The position numbers were made by a program, and so were the translations under genes. The notes below the pieces were generated by a model. That model had not been told where the DNA came from. It saw nothing but the letters and a program-made list of their open reading frames with translations, and did no database searches. Source: Bradyrhizobium sp. AZCC 1719 (lineage in GTDB: Bacteria > Pseudomonadota > Alphaproteobacteria > Rhizobiales > Xanthobacteraceae). Taken from it: DNA of 64,000 bases. Shown in pieces: positions 9,163 to 17,324 of the stretch (positions are counted from its first letter, which is position 1; each line of letters opens with the position of its first letter). The stretch lies in the NCBI RefSeq assembly GCF_036924525.1, contig NZ_JAZHRU010000001.1, positions 7,097,001 to 7,161,000 of the forward strand, in the 5' to 3' direction.

Positions 9163-9687
9163 ATGGGCTGTGAATTGAACCCCCAAACGACCGATTTCCG
9201 CTCGGTCGAGGCGACGGAATTTCGCAACGCGATGCGAAGCCTGGCGAGCGGCGTCGCCATTGTGGCCACAGGCAAGGGAACAGAGCGACGCGGACTGACG
9301 GTCAGCTCGGTTACGTCGCTTTGCATCGATCCGCCCTGCCTGCTGGTCGGCATCAATACCAGCTCGGAGACTCATGACGCAATTCTCCACAGCGGCCACT
9401 TTGGCGTCAGCCTCCTCGGCATGGCCCAGCACGACCTTGCTTTGCGTTTCGCCGGTCGTGGCGGTGTGAAGGGTGTCGATCGGTTCGAGACCGCGGCTTG
9501 GAATCAGGGAATCCTGGACGTGCCGGTTTTACGAACATCGATCTGCGCACTGGAGTGTGTGCTGCACCAGCACCAGGTGGTCGGCACGCACGGTATCTTC
9601 ATCGGGAGGATCGTTGCGACGCGGGACGGTGATGGCGCCCCGCTCGTCAATTTTCACGGCGAGCTTCGGTCGCTATCTGCGTGCTGA
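9163..9687 (+). CDS. Flavin reductase family protein
   Basis: A 174-residue flavin-reductase-like domain protein. Typical segments are FRNAMRSLASGVAIVATGKG, GLTVSSVTSLCIDPPCLLVG and HFGVSLLGMAQHDLALRFAG. It should reduce FMN or FAD with NAD(P)H and feed the monooxygenase encoded just upstream, forming a two-component system. The ATG at 9163 was preferred because GGAGG sits 8 bases before it; an in-frame ATG at 9139 has no such site. The C-terminus ends soon after the GRI-x-ATRDGD segment, which is normal for short members of the family. Confidence 0.9.
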   Translation: MGCELNPQTTDFRSVEATEFRNAMRSLASGVAIVATGKGTERRGLTVSSVTSLCIDPPCLLVGINTSSETHDAILHSGHFGVSLLGMAQHDLALRFAGRGGVKGVDRFETAAWNQGILDVPVLRTSICALECVLHQHQVVGTHGIFIGRIVATRDGDGAPLVNFHGELRSLSAC

Positions 9688-9768
9688 CGGCATCGCGATA
9701 ATTGCGTCGGCGTTTGCGCGCCGATCGAGCGCTACCCGCAACTCCGGCCTCGGCAAGGAAATTGAGAG

Positions 9769-10065
9769 ATGATCGTGGAATGCACGCCCGAAGGCGGCGT
9801 ACGCCTCGCAGAGCCGTTCGATTTTCGCAATTTCAAGCTGGTGCTGAAAGGCACGACCGGTGTCCGACCTGCTTCGATCGAGAGCATCACTTTCGTCGAT
9901 GACCGCAATGCGCTCGTCCCCATCGACCTTGTCCCTGCACTGCCCGGTCGACCGGATGACGCGGCCTGGGAGGCGGCCTATGCCGACATGATCGAGCAAG
10001 CCCGCAGGCACGGCTGGATCGATGCAAACGCAAACGCGATCCGTGCCCACGTCGAAAGAAAATAG
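9769..10065 (+). CDS. Small hypothetical protein after the flavin reductase
   Basis: A 98-residue acidic protein with no recognised domain. It lies 81 bases behind the flavin reductase on the same strand and may be co-transcribed with the monooxygenase pair. The ATG has AAATTGAGAG upstream, a weak site. The sequence has a regular mix of beta-strand-like (FKLVLKGTTGVRPASIESIT) and helix-like (DAAWEAAYADMIEQARRHGW) parts, as expected of a folded protein, and third-position GC bias fits real coding. Function unknown. Confidence 0.6.
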   Translation: MIVECTPEGGVRLAEPFDFRNFKLVLKGTTGVRPASIESITFVDDRNALVPIDLVPALPGRPDDAAWEAAYADMIEQARRHGWIDANANAIRAHVERK

Positions 10066-10435
10066 CGCGAACCGTTCCCAGCCGCGGAGCCCGCGCCGCA
10101 TGGCTCTCTTCGGGGCGAAGCGGCCGAACCCCGCCCCGTCGAATCGGGCAGCTTTGTGCCAATATCGGCCGTTCGACGAATGGCCATGCGCTCGTCGTCG
10201 ATACAGGTCGCAGACCGAACGATGTCGATCTCGCCGCGCTCACGCGCGCGCCGTAAGGCCTTCGTCCACAACCTCGGCAGCCGCCTCCGGTGCGTGAAGT
10301 GTGCTAAGTCGGCGTCCATCTGGGCTGATGGCGTTCGACCAGCCGTGGAGAACACCGAGTGGTCGGCCATGGGCGCTCGACGGGCTGCGATCGGGTTGTT
10401 AAGCCCGCCCGCCTAGGAAGATTTTGAGTCGAGAC
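10066..10435. other. 370-base region without a confident gene
   Basis: Frames are open on both strands but none is convincing. The plus-strand frame 10156-10416 contains a CVKC pair in NLGSRLRCVKCAKSASIW, which resembles the zinc-ribbon end of small rhizobial proteins, but it has no clear ribosome site and its ends look unrelated. It could be a decayed gene. The AGGAAG at 10414-10419 probably serves the next gene. Confidence 0.4.
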
Positions 10436-11944
10436 ATGACCGTTGCGATCGAGATGGGACATACGACGGCAGGCGCCCCGGCTAACCTGGACCTTGAGGA
10501 ACTGCTGGCGACCCGCCTGCTGGTGCAGGGCAATTCGGGTTCCGGCAAATCCCATCTGTTGCGCCGGCTGCTGGAACAGAGTGCCCCCTGGGTGCAGCAG
10601 ACCATCATCGACCCCGAAGGCGACTTCGTGGCGCTTTCCGACCGATTCGGCCACCTCCTGATCGATGCCGAGGACCATACCGAGCGGGGCCTGCAGGTCG
10701 CCGGCGAGCGAGCGCGCATCCATCGCGTCTCCACGGTGCTCAATCTTGAGGGGCTCGACGCCGAGAACCAGATGCGGCGCGCCGCCGCCTTCCTCGGCGG
10801 GCTTTTCGAGGTCGCCCGCGACCATTGGTACCCGATGTTGGTGGTGGTGGATGAGGCGCAGCTCTTCGCGCCGGCAGTCGCCGGCGAGGTTTCGGACGAG
10901 GCGCGCAAGCTCTCGCTCGGCGCCATGACGAACCTGATGTGCCGTGGCCGCAAACGCGGGCTTGCAGGGGTCATCGCCACCCAGCGACTGGCAAAGCTCG
11001 CCAAGAACGTCGCGGCCGAGGCTTCCAACTTCCTCATGGGCCGAACCTTTCTGGATATCGACATGGCGCGCGCAGCCGACCTTCTGGGCATGGAACGGCG
11101 ACAGGCAGAGGCCTTCCGGGATCTGGAGCGCGGGCAATTCATGGCGCTGGGACCGGCCCTCTCCCGTCGTCCGCTGGGGCTGCGCATTGGTCCAACGGAC
11201 ACCACGCCGCGCAACGCGACCCCGCGCCTGATGCCTCTGCCGGAAGCGACACTGGACGCACGCGCCATCATCCTGGCAGCGCCGCCGCCCGAGAATAATC
11301 GGCCCCAGCGCCGGTCGCCGCCAGACCTCCTCGGCCAGCTCATGGCGGCGAAAGCCGCAGCGCTGGAGATCCGTCCCGAAGCGACGGAGCAGCCGCTCGG
11401 CGCTGAGGAACTCGCGGAGCGGCGCGAGCGAGTGGACCGTATTCTGCGCGCCGTCATGGCGGAACCCGAGGCCGGATTCCGCGCCATCGGCGTCCTCTAT
11501 CAGGAGTTCGTGGTCCGCTGCCGAATAGAGGGCCTCGGTTCGGCCGTGCCGGAGCTAGGTGACTTCCGTCGCATGCTGACGCGCGCCCGCGCCGGGCTCG
11601 GCTCCGATGTGGCAGAGGATGATGGGTGGCAGGATGTCTCGGTCCGCGCCTCACTTCTGCCGGAGGATATGCAGGGCGTCTTCATGATGATCGCCCGCGC
11701 CGCGAAGGAAGGTTGGCCCTGCCCAGGCGATGCAGCGATTGCACGCGCCTATGGCTCACATTCGTTGCGCCGTGCACGGCGTCTGCTGACCTACATCGAG
11801 GAGCAGGGTCTCATCGTTTGCCAACTCGACGGTGCCGGTCGGCGGATCGTAACGCTCGTCGAACTGGCTTGGGCGACGGCACCGGGCGACCCCAATGCCG
11901 AGGAACTGCCGGCGGAGCAAGGCTGCGGCGGCTCGACTCCATGA
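10436..11944 (+). CDS. HerA/DUF87-type ATP-binding protein
   Basis: A 502-residue P-loop ATPase of the HerA/FtsK-like superfamily. The Walker A motif GNSGSGKSH follows LATRLLVQ near residue 32. IDPEGDFVALSDRFGHLLID is the typical next segment, and the Walker B strand is MLVVVDEAQ. GVIATQRLAKLAKNVAAEA is the sensor/arginine-finger region. The C-terminal half is rich in Arg, Glu and Ala and may be a winged-helix-like adaptor. The start is uncertain: TTG at 10424 or ATG at 10436. Relatives often occur in prophages or islands as stand-alone genes and may act on DNA ends. No nuclease partner (NurA or Sir2 type) is adjacent, so its role here is open. Confidence 0.82.
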   Translation: MTVAIEMGHTTAGAPANLDLEELLATRLLVQGNSGSGKSHLLRRLLEQSAPWVQQTIIDPEGDFVALSDRFGHLLIDAEDHTERGLQVAGERARIHRVSTVLNLEGLDAENQMRRAAAFLGGLFEVARDHWYPMLVVVDEAQLFAPAVAGEVSDEARKLSLGAMTNLMCRGRKRGLAGVIATQRLAKLAKNVAAEASNFLMGRTFLDIDMARAADLLGMERRQAEAFRDLERGQFMALGPALSRRPLGLRIGPTDTTPRNATPRLMPLPEATLDARAIILAAPPPENNRPQRRSPPDLLGQLMAAKAAALEIRPEATEQPLGAEELAERRERVDRILRAVMAEPEAGFRAIGVLYQEFVVRCRIEGLGSAVPELGDFRRMLTRARAGLGSDVAEDDGWQDVSVRASLLPEDMQGVFMMIARAAKEGWPCPGDAAIARAYGSHSLRRARRLLTYIEEQGLIVCQLDGAGRRIVTLVELAWATAPGDPNAEELPAEQGCGGSTP

Positions 11945-12171
11945 TGCGACGGTCGAGCGCGCACTCAGATAATATCACGCATCAAGCCGTAGCTGTCTGC
12001 AGCAGAAGACTGCCACGGGGCTTGTGATACACAACTTGATAATGGCGCCCGTCTCGCTCCGCGGTATATGATTCGCAAAAGCCGTTGAGCGCTGCGCTAT
12101 AGTTCCTTTGACGAGTCTGCGCTGTGGTCGCCGATCGCTTTTGCATGTCCCCCTCAAAAGGAGTTCTGAGC

Positions 12172-12654
12172 TTGAGCGTTGCCTTCACCAAGGAAGACAG
12201 TGCCGAAACTGCGTCGGAGACTTTGCTTCCCGACCGCCCGGTTTCGCCTCATCCGAACCTTGTCACGGAAGCGGGTTTAAAGGCTCTGGAATTTCAGCTC
12301 CAACAGGCTCGCGAGGCGTACGAGACCGCGCAGAAGATCGAAGACGTGAATGAACGCCGGCGGCAAGCAGCAACCCCTTTGCGTGATGCGCGCTACTTTG
12401 CGGCGAGAGTTCGAGCGGCTCAGGTCATCCCCAATCCGACGTCGACTGACACTGTCGCCTTTGGGAGCACGGTGACGTTCAGGCGAGACGATGGGCGCGT
12501 ACAGAAATATCGTATTGTGGGAGAGGACGAAGCGGATCCCAAGGCCGGTTCTATTTCCTTCGTATCACCAGTGGCAAGGCTTCTGATGGGCAAAACTGTT
12601 GGGGATGTCGTCGGCACATCCGGTCAGGAACTTGAGATCATTGCGATCTCGTAG
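12172..12654 (+). CDS. GreA/GreB-family transcription elongation factor-like protein
   Basis: A 160-residue protein with the two-part Gre layout. An N-terminal coiled-coil region (GLKALEFQLQQAREAYETAQ, with basic NERRRQAATPLRDARYFAAR) precedes a C-terminal FKBP-like domain. The latter carries FGSTVTFRRDDGRVQKYRIV, EDEADPKAGSISFVSPVARL and LMGKTVGDVV. It should bind RNA polymerase near the secondary channel. The start is the TTG at 12172, which has AAAAGGAG 8 bases upstream; earlier in-frame ATG/GTG codons lack such a site. It is isolated from the main greA context, so probably a paralogue with a specialised role. The 227 bases upstream contain no supported gene. Confidence 0.87.
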   Translation: MSVAFTKEDSAETASETLLPDRPVSPHPNLVTEAGLKALEFQLQQAREAYETAQKIEDVNERRRQAATPLRDARYFAARVRAAQVIPNPTSTDTVAFGSTVTFRRDDGRVQKYRIVGEDEADPKAGSISFVSPVARLLMGKTVGDVVGTSGQELEIIAIS

Positions 12655-12764
12655 CATGCCCGCACCCCGCGCCGCACCATTGACAGCCCGCGCTCGGCTG
12701 CCTCGGTGGAACACTCCGCGCCCTTGCCCGTTCTCTTCGATTACAAAGAGGAAGGAACTGTCCC

Positions 12765-13040
12765 ATGATGAAAATCGCTATTGCCGTGGCGGCTGCCGCA
12801 ACGGTGCTGACGACTGCTCCGCTTGTCACTCCAGTTAAGGCCCAAGGCGTCGATGTCCAGGTCGGGCGGGACCGCGACTACGATAGGGACGATCGCCGAC
12901 GGTACAACTCCGACACCACAGTAGGCGTCGGACCGGGCGGTGTCACCATCGGTCGAGGACAACGTTGTCGTACCGTGACCACCACAGTTGAAAGGGACGA
13001 TGGCCGCATGATCAAGCGCAAGGAGCGCCGCTGCGACTAA
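12765..13040 (+). CDS. Small secreted basic protein
   Basis: A 91-residue protein with a clear signal peptide (MMKIAIAVAAAATVLTTAPL, ending at VKAQG), so it is exported to the periplasm. The mature part is short, charged and Gly-rich (GRDRDYDRDDRRR, then VGVGPGGVTIG) and ends with two cysteines that could pair. The ATG is preceded by GAGGAAGGA. I recognise this layout as common in Bradyrhizobium genomes; no function is known to me. It stands alone between the GreA-like gene and a hairpin. Confidence 0.75.
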   Translation: MMKIAIAVAAAATVLTTAPLVTPVKAQGVDVQVGRDRDYDRDDRRRYNSDTTVGVGPGGVTIGRGQRCRTVTTTVERDDGRMIKRKERRCD

Positions 13041-13200
13041 AGCGGCGGAACTGACGTCCGGCCTCTGACCATAGCTCAACTCGGAGCGGGCACCGAACGA
13101 TGACGCTTGCGTCGCCATCATCTTGTGCGCTGGCGTTCTCCGATCGGCGAAATCCGTTTGACAACCAAAGCATTGACATTGTTGCCCCACCCAGACTCGT

Positions 13201-13223
13201 AGGGCGCTGGAGAACAGCGCCCT
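13201..13223. terminator. Bidirectional hairpin between convergent genes
   Basis: Inverted repeat AGGGCGCT - 7-base loop - AGCGCCCT lying between the end of the secreted-protein gene (13040, plus) and the end of the small gene at 13249 (minus). The position and symmetry suggest a shared terminator, although no strong T-run follows on either strand. Confidence 0.5.
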
Positions 13224-13248
13224 CACTGCGGGGCGATGTCTTCTCCGA

Positions 13249-13446
13249 TCAGGTCTTGGCCTTCTGATCCGAGACCGCCTCGCGAGCCAGTCGCTCTGCT
13301 TTCAAACGCTCCCGATTTGCATGGAGCGCCTGTTGGGCGCGTTGATACTCGGAAAGTGCCGCTTTGGCGTCCGTGTCTCTGAAGACCTTTCGAGCTTCCC
13401 GTTCGGCCGCGGTCGGCGTCCTCCGCTCGGATATGTGATTGCTCAT
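13249..13446 (-). CDS. Small charged conserved hypothetical protein
   Basis: A 65-residue, highly charged protein, predicted mostly helical (AAEREARKVFRDTDAKAAL, then EYQRAQQALHANRERLKAER). The ATG at 13444-13446 has GGAGGAGC immediately upstream, a strong ribosome site. Proteins of this kind are widespread as single genes in Bradyrhizobium; their function is unknown to me. It could be a coiled-coil or nucleic-acid-binding protein given its Arg/Lys content. No operon partner. Confidence 0.72.
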   Translation of the reverse strand: MSNHISERRTPTAAEREARKVFRDTDAKAALSEYQRAQQALHANRERLKAERLAREAVSDQKAKT

Positions 13447-13611
13447 TTGCTCCTCCGTCGGTCGCAACGGTCCTCGCGCAAGGTGGTACGCGCATCAGGA
13501 CTGCCAACCTAGGTGGTAGGTTTTCCTCCGGCTTGAATTTTGGGGTGTGAGTGCCAGAGGCAGGGATTCGACGCCTGACGAACCCGTTGGTTCCATTCCG
13601 TCTTGGCGGCT

Positions 13612-14445
13612 TCAAGTCGCATGGCCGGTGCCCCGAACTACGGGCGCGGCGGCCGATGGCGGCGCATCAAGCCGCACGGCGACGCCCTCGAGCTGCGGGC
13701 TCGGGGACGGATAAAGCTTCATCACCAGCGGGTCGTGTCCTGGAACGATATGACTTTCGTCCGGCGCAAGTGCCAGCAGGCGGTCGAAGCCTTCCAGCAT
13801 TTCGCCGATGTGGAGCGCGGTCGTAAACGGACGTTCAGCAGCCATGTTCTCGTAAAAATGGCTGACATCGGAGGCGAGTACGACAAATCCTCGGCGGGTC
13901 CTGACCCGAACGAATTGAAGCCCGGCGGAATGGCCGCCGGCCGCATGTACCGTGAGCCCAGGCGCGAGCTCGGCATCGCCATCATAGAACAAGACTCGTC
14001 GCGCATAGTTCAGCCGTACAATCCCGCAGATATCGTCGACCTCGAATGAATGCGATAACCTCGGATATCGCATGAAGCGCCCCGTGGCATACGTCAGTTC
14101 ACGCTCCTGCAGATGGAACCGCGCGTTGGGGAAGCGGTCGAAATTGCCGACATGGTCGTAGTGCAAATGTGTCAGGATGACATCCTCGACCTCGGTCGCA
14201 TTGATGCCGAACGCGCCGAGCGTCTCCACCGGGCAGCGCAGGAACGTCCTCTTTCGTTTGCTCGATACTTCCGCGTTGAACCCGGTATCGATGACGAAGG
14301 TACGACCTCCGCCCCTCGCCACCCACACGAAATAGTCCATTGGCATCGGCCCATCATGCGGATCGCCACCGATGAAATGCTCGCTCCGCCGCGCATCGCG
14401 AGTAGCATAACGGATGGCAAACAGTTCGTATTCCTGCTCGGCCAT
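13612..14445 (-). CDS. Metallo-beta-lactamase-fold hydrolase, AHL-lactonase-like
   Basis: A 277-residue MBL-fold enzyme. The zinc-binding signature HLHYDHVGN is intact near residue 107, followed by the downstream ligands in HAAGGHSAGLQF, SDVSHFYEN and the C-terminal IVPGHDP. The protein resembles N-acyl-homoserine-lactonase (AttM/AiiB-type) proteins, including the early GGDPHDGPMPMDYFVWV segment. It could quench quorum signals or open another lactone of the neighbouring pathway. It overlaps no gene and ends its unit 2 bases after the carboxymuconolactone-decarboxylase-like stop, so the genes at 14448 and 14873 are probably co-transcribed with it. Confidence 0.88.
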   Translation of the reverse strand: MAEQEYELFAIRYATRDARRSEHFIGGDPHDGPMPMDYFVWVARGGGRTFVIDTGFNAEVSSKRKRTFLRCPVETLGAFGINATEVEDVILTHLHYDHVGNFDRFPNARFHLQERELTYATGRFMRYPRLSHSFEVDDICGIVRLNYARRVLFYDGDAELAPGLTVHAAGGHSAGLQFVRVRTRRGFVVLASDVSHFYENMAAERPFTTALHIGEMLEGFDRLLALAPDESHIVPGHDPLVMKLYPSPSPQLEGVAVRLDAPPSAAAPVVRGTGHAT

Positions 14446-14447
14446 GG

Positions 14448-14828
14448 TCAGGATTTCGTTTCAACTTCGTTGAACGCTTCCCGCGCGTTTCGGAACGCAT
14501 CGATGCCCGAAGGGATGCCGCAATACACGGCGACCTGAAGCAGAATCTCCTTGATCTCGTCCTTGGTGAGGCCGTTCTTCAGCGCTCCCTTGACATGCAG
14601 CTTCAGTTCGTGAGGCCGGTTCAGCGCTCCCAGCATCGCCAGATTGACGATGCTGCGGGTGCGGCGGTCGAGTCCCGGCCGCGTCCACAACGCCCCCCAG
14701 CAAAACTCGGTCGACCACTCCGCCATTGTCCGGGTGAATTCGTCGGCGCCTGCGATGGATTTGTTGACGTACTCTTCGCCAAGCACTTCCTTGCGGACCT
14801 TCAATCCCTTGTCGAACAACTCAGTCAT
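14448..14828 (-). CDS. Carboxymuconolactone decarboxylase family protein (copy 1)
   Basis: A 126-residue helical protein of the CMD family. The core segments TRSIVNLAMLGALNRPHELK and LHVKGALKNGLTKDEIKEIL are typical of PcaC-like members, and the AhpD redox CxxC is absent. It may decarboxylate a lactone or act as a cofactorless enzyme on a ring-cleavage product. A close paralogue is encoded at 24820-25203, sharing NLAML-ALNRPHELK and AVYCGIPSGIDAFRNAREAF-like sequence. The downstream lactonase-like gene and upstream MmgE/PrpD gene suggest one catabolic unit. The start could also be the ATG three bases earlier (14831). Confidence 0.88.
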   Translation of the reverse strand: MTELFDKGLKVRKEVLGEEYVNKSIAGADEFTRTMAEWSTEFCWGALWTRPGLDRRTRSIVNLAMLGALNRPHELKLHVKGALKNGLTKDEIKEILLQVAVYCGIPSGIDAFRNAREAFNEVETKS

Positions 14829-14872
14829 CATCGGCTCCTTCCATTGTTTGAGTACGGTGTTTCAACCCGTGC

Positions 14873-16216
14873 TCAGCCATGCGCCCTCATCAGGCTCGAG
14901 ACTTCGGCAAGCGTGTCGAGACGCCAAACGTCGTCGATGATGCGATCGACATCCCATCCGCTTCCACCCAGCCGCCCGCAATTGCGTAATTTCGCTTCGA
15001 TATCGCCATCCGACAACGGGTCGGCAAGACTTCCCTTTGCAGCCATCACGACCTCGCTGAACGTCTCTCCGGACGTCAGTTGGATCGTGACTCGCGCGGC
15101 GCCATCCGGAAGCGAAGCGTCAAGCACCGCGCCCACCTTCTGACGCAAGGCCGCGATGTCGGGCCGAAACACGATCGCGTCCGAGAATTCGACGACACCG
15201 GCAGCACCCAGCAAGAGCGCGCAGGCGACGCAATGATGAATGCTGACGCGTGCGTCGCGTTCGTTGCGAACCGGACGGTCGCCGCGCGCCAGCAAGAGCG
15301 CAGAACCCTGCACCGTGACGGAGGCTATATCATCGACACGCCGGTTCAATTCTGCCCGCAACTTGAAGCAGGCATCGATCACGGCATGGAACACGATGCC
15401 CGCCGGATAGGGCTTGTAGGTATTCCTCGCGATCTCCCAAGTCTTGCCGAGACCGCCCGTCAGGCGCCCAAGATCTGGTTCGTCCCCCATGGCGCGAGCC
15501 CAGCCGAGCCGTCCTTCAATCGCCCGCGGCGAAGCCGAATAGCCCTCGGCCGCGAGCAACGCCGCGAACAGGCCATTGCGCGCCGCATTGCCGACACTGA
15601 CATTCTTGGCCGCGGTTGGAAGATTTTCGACAATCCCCGCGGACTGACTGGCCGCAATTCCGATCGCATCTGCGATCTGGCCTGCCGAGAGCCCGAGCAG
15701 CCAGGCACAGGCTGCGGCGGCGCCAAACACCCCGCAGGTCGATGTGATATGCCAGCCACGCGCATAATGTCCCGGGGATACTGCGTTGCCGACGCGGCAT
15801 TCGACTTCCACGCCAAGAATGAATGCGGTGAGAACGGCTTGCCCCGAAAACCCTCGCGGTTGCGCCAACGCCAGCACGGGCGCTGCGACCGGCGCCGCTG
15901 GATGAATGATCGTATCGAGATGGGTATCGTCGAAATCGAGCAGATTGGCCGAAATGGCGTTGACGAACGCCGCGCCCATCGCATCGAGCCGTTCCGGACG
16001 ACCGATCACCGCGGATGTCGCGACACCGCTGAACGGCAATAGAGCCCGCACCGCGCTGGTAACGGCGGGATCATTCGCCGATCCCAGCGCTGTCGCGAAG
16101 AAATTCAGGATCGAGCGTTTCGCCTCGTGACTTTGCGTCGCGACATCCATCCACGCGATGCCGGCAATGAAATCGGCGAGCATTGTGCTGGCGCCTTGCG
16201 CTTCATCTTGCCGCAC
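14873..16216 (-). CDS. MmgE/PrpD family protein (copy 1)
   Basis: A 447-residue protein of the 2-methylcitrate dehydratase (MmgE/PrpD) superfamily. Indicators are NAISANLLDFDDTHLDTIIH, the long Ala/Gly-rich all-helical N-domain (GIAASQSAGIVENLPTAAKN), and YKPYPAGIVFHAVIDACFKL. In the family these enzymes eliminate water from, or isomerise, tricarboxylate-like substrates; cis-aconitate decarboxylases also belong here. The start is a GTG at 16216 with GAGGAA upstream. The gene is divergent from the dehydrogenase at 16399 and the second MmgE/PrpD gene. Two copies flanking a dehydrogenase imply a pathway with two such steps or isomers. Confidence 0.88.
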   Translation of the reverse strand: MRQDEAQGASTMLADFIAGIAWMDVATQSHEAKRSILNFFATALGSANDPAVTSAVRALLPFSGVATSAVIGRPERLDAMGAAFVNAISANLLDFDDTHLDTIIHPAAPVAAPVLALAQPRGFSGQAVLTAFILGVEVECRVGNAVSPGHYARGWHITSTCGVFGAAAACAWLLGLSAGQIADAIGIAASQSAGIVENLPTAAKNVSVGNAARNGLFAALLAAEGYSASPRAIEGRLGWARAMGDEPDLGRLTGGLGKTWEIARNTYKPYPAGIVFHAVIDACFKLRAELNRRVDDIASVTVQGSALLLARGDRPVRNERDARVSIHHCVACALLLGAAGVVEFSDAIVFRPDIAALRQKVGAVLDASLPDGAARVTIQLTSGETFSEVVMAAKGSLADPLSDGDIEAKLRNCGRLGGSGWDVDRIIDDVWRLDTLAEVSSLMRAHG

Positions 16217-16398
16217 GGAGCAAATTCCTCGGACCTCGTTTTTCCGACCCTATTCCGGCGCACCGTGGCGTGTCGACAAGAATCTTATGCTTGACAGATT
16301 GACTGACAATCCGGACATTCGACCAAACGCGGCCGGGAGCCCTGCCGCAAAAAGAACAATGAACGCCCGCCTCGGGCGGTACGACAGGGAGCGAGACG

Positions 16399-17292
16399 AT
16401 GGCGGGAGAGACGATCGGCTTCGTGGGAACGGGCCGCATGGGCGGGCCGATGGCCGGGCGACTGATGGATGCCGGCTACGCCCTGTGCGTCTACGATACG
16501 CAGAGCGAGGCCACCAAGCCGCTCGTCGCGCGCGGGGCGCGCCTTGCAAAATCGCCTGCCGAGGTTGCCTCGTCGGCAGATATCGTGCTGGCGAGCCTGC
16601 CGACCCCTGACATCGTCAAGGCCGTCGCACTAGGGCCTGACGGAATCATTGCGGGAAACCGCGCCCGCATCGTGATCGACCTGTCCACCAGCGGCCCCGG
16701 TGCGGCCAAACTGATCGCAGAAGGATTCAAACCCAGAAACCTGACGCTGGTGGATGCTCCGGTCAGCGGCGGCATCAAGGGCGCGGTGAACGGCACGCTC
16801 GCGGTCATGGTGTCGTGCCCCAAGGACACCTATGAGACGGTGCAGCCGATCCTAAAGCACTTCGGAAAGCTGTTTTATACCGGCGACAAACCGGGCACGG
16901 CGCAGACCGCAAAGCTCGCCAACAATCTGATGGCGGCGGCCGCCCTGGTGATCACGTCGGAAGCGGTCGCGATGGGCGTCAAGGGCGGTGTCGACGCCAA
17001 GGTGCTGATCGACATCATCAATGCCAGCAGCGGCCGCAACAGCGCGTCCGAAGACAAATTCCCGCGCGCCGTGCTTCCCGGCACGTTCGATTTCGGTTTT
17101 ACCACCGGCCTTTCTTACAAAGACGTGCGGCTCTGCATCGATGAGGCCGAGGCCATGGGTGTGCCGATGGTGTGCGGATCCGTGGTTCGGCAGATGCTTG
17201 CCATCACCAACGCCAAATATGGCGCGTCGTCCGATTTCACATCGATCGCAAAGGTCCTTGAAGAGTGGGCCGGCGTGGAAATGCGCGGCTAG
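16399..17292 (+). CDS. NAD(P)-dependent beta-hydroxyacid dehydrogenase (HIBADH family)
   Basis: A 297-residue beta-hydroxyacid dehydrogenase. The N-terminal nucleotide-binding loop is GFVGTGRMGGPMAG, the substrate loop is DAPVSGGIKGAVNGTLAV, and the catalytic Lys sits in GTAQTAKLANNLM (about residue 172). The family includes 3-hydroxyisobutyrate, tartronate-semialdehyde and 2-(hydroxymethyl)glutarate dehydrogenases. It precedes the second MmgE/PrpD gene by 32 bases and is divergent from the first. That context suggests oxidation or reduction of a hydroxy-dicarboxylate in an organic-acid pathway. Confidence 0.92.
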   Translation: MAGETIGFVGTGRMGGPMAGRLMDAGYALCVYDTQSEATKPLVARGARLAKSPAEVASSADIVLASLPTPDIVKAVALGPDGIIAGNRARIVIDLSTSGPGAAKLIAEGFKPRNLTLVDAPVSGGIKGAVNGTLAVMVSCPKDTYETVQPILKHFGKLFYTGDKPGTAQTAKLANNLMAAAALVITSEAVAMGVKGGVDAKVLIDIINASSGRNSASEDKFPRAVLPGTFDFGFTTGLSYKDVRLCIDEAEAMGVPMVCGSVVRQMLAITNAKYGASSDFTSIAKVLEEWAGVEMRG

Positions 17293-17324
17293 GATCCGGC
17301 AAAGCCGAGCGAGGAACGATTGCA

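Noticed and set aside
9978..10370. 130-codon minus-strand frame between the small hypothetical gene and the HerA-like gene
   Set aside because: It overlaps the small hypothetical gene on the other strand and shows no recognisable motif or ribosome site.
11982..12191. 69-codon minus-strand frame before the GreA-like gene
   Set aside because: It overlaps the GreA-like start and its ribosome site, and has no known motif. A real small gene cannot be excluded but is not supported.
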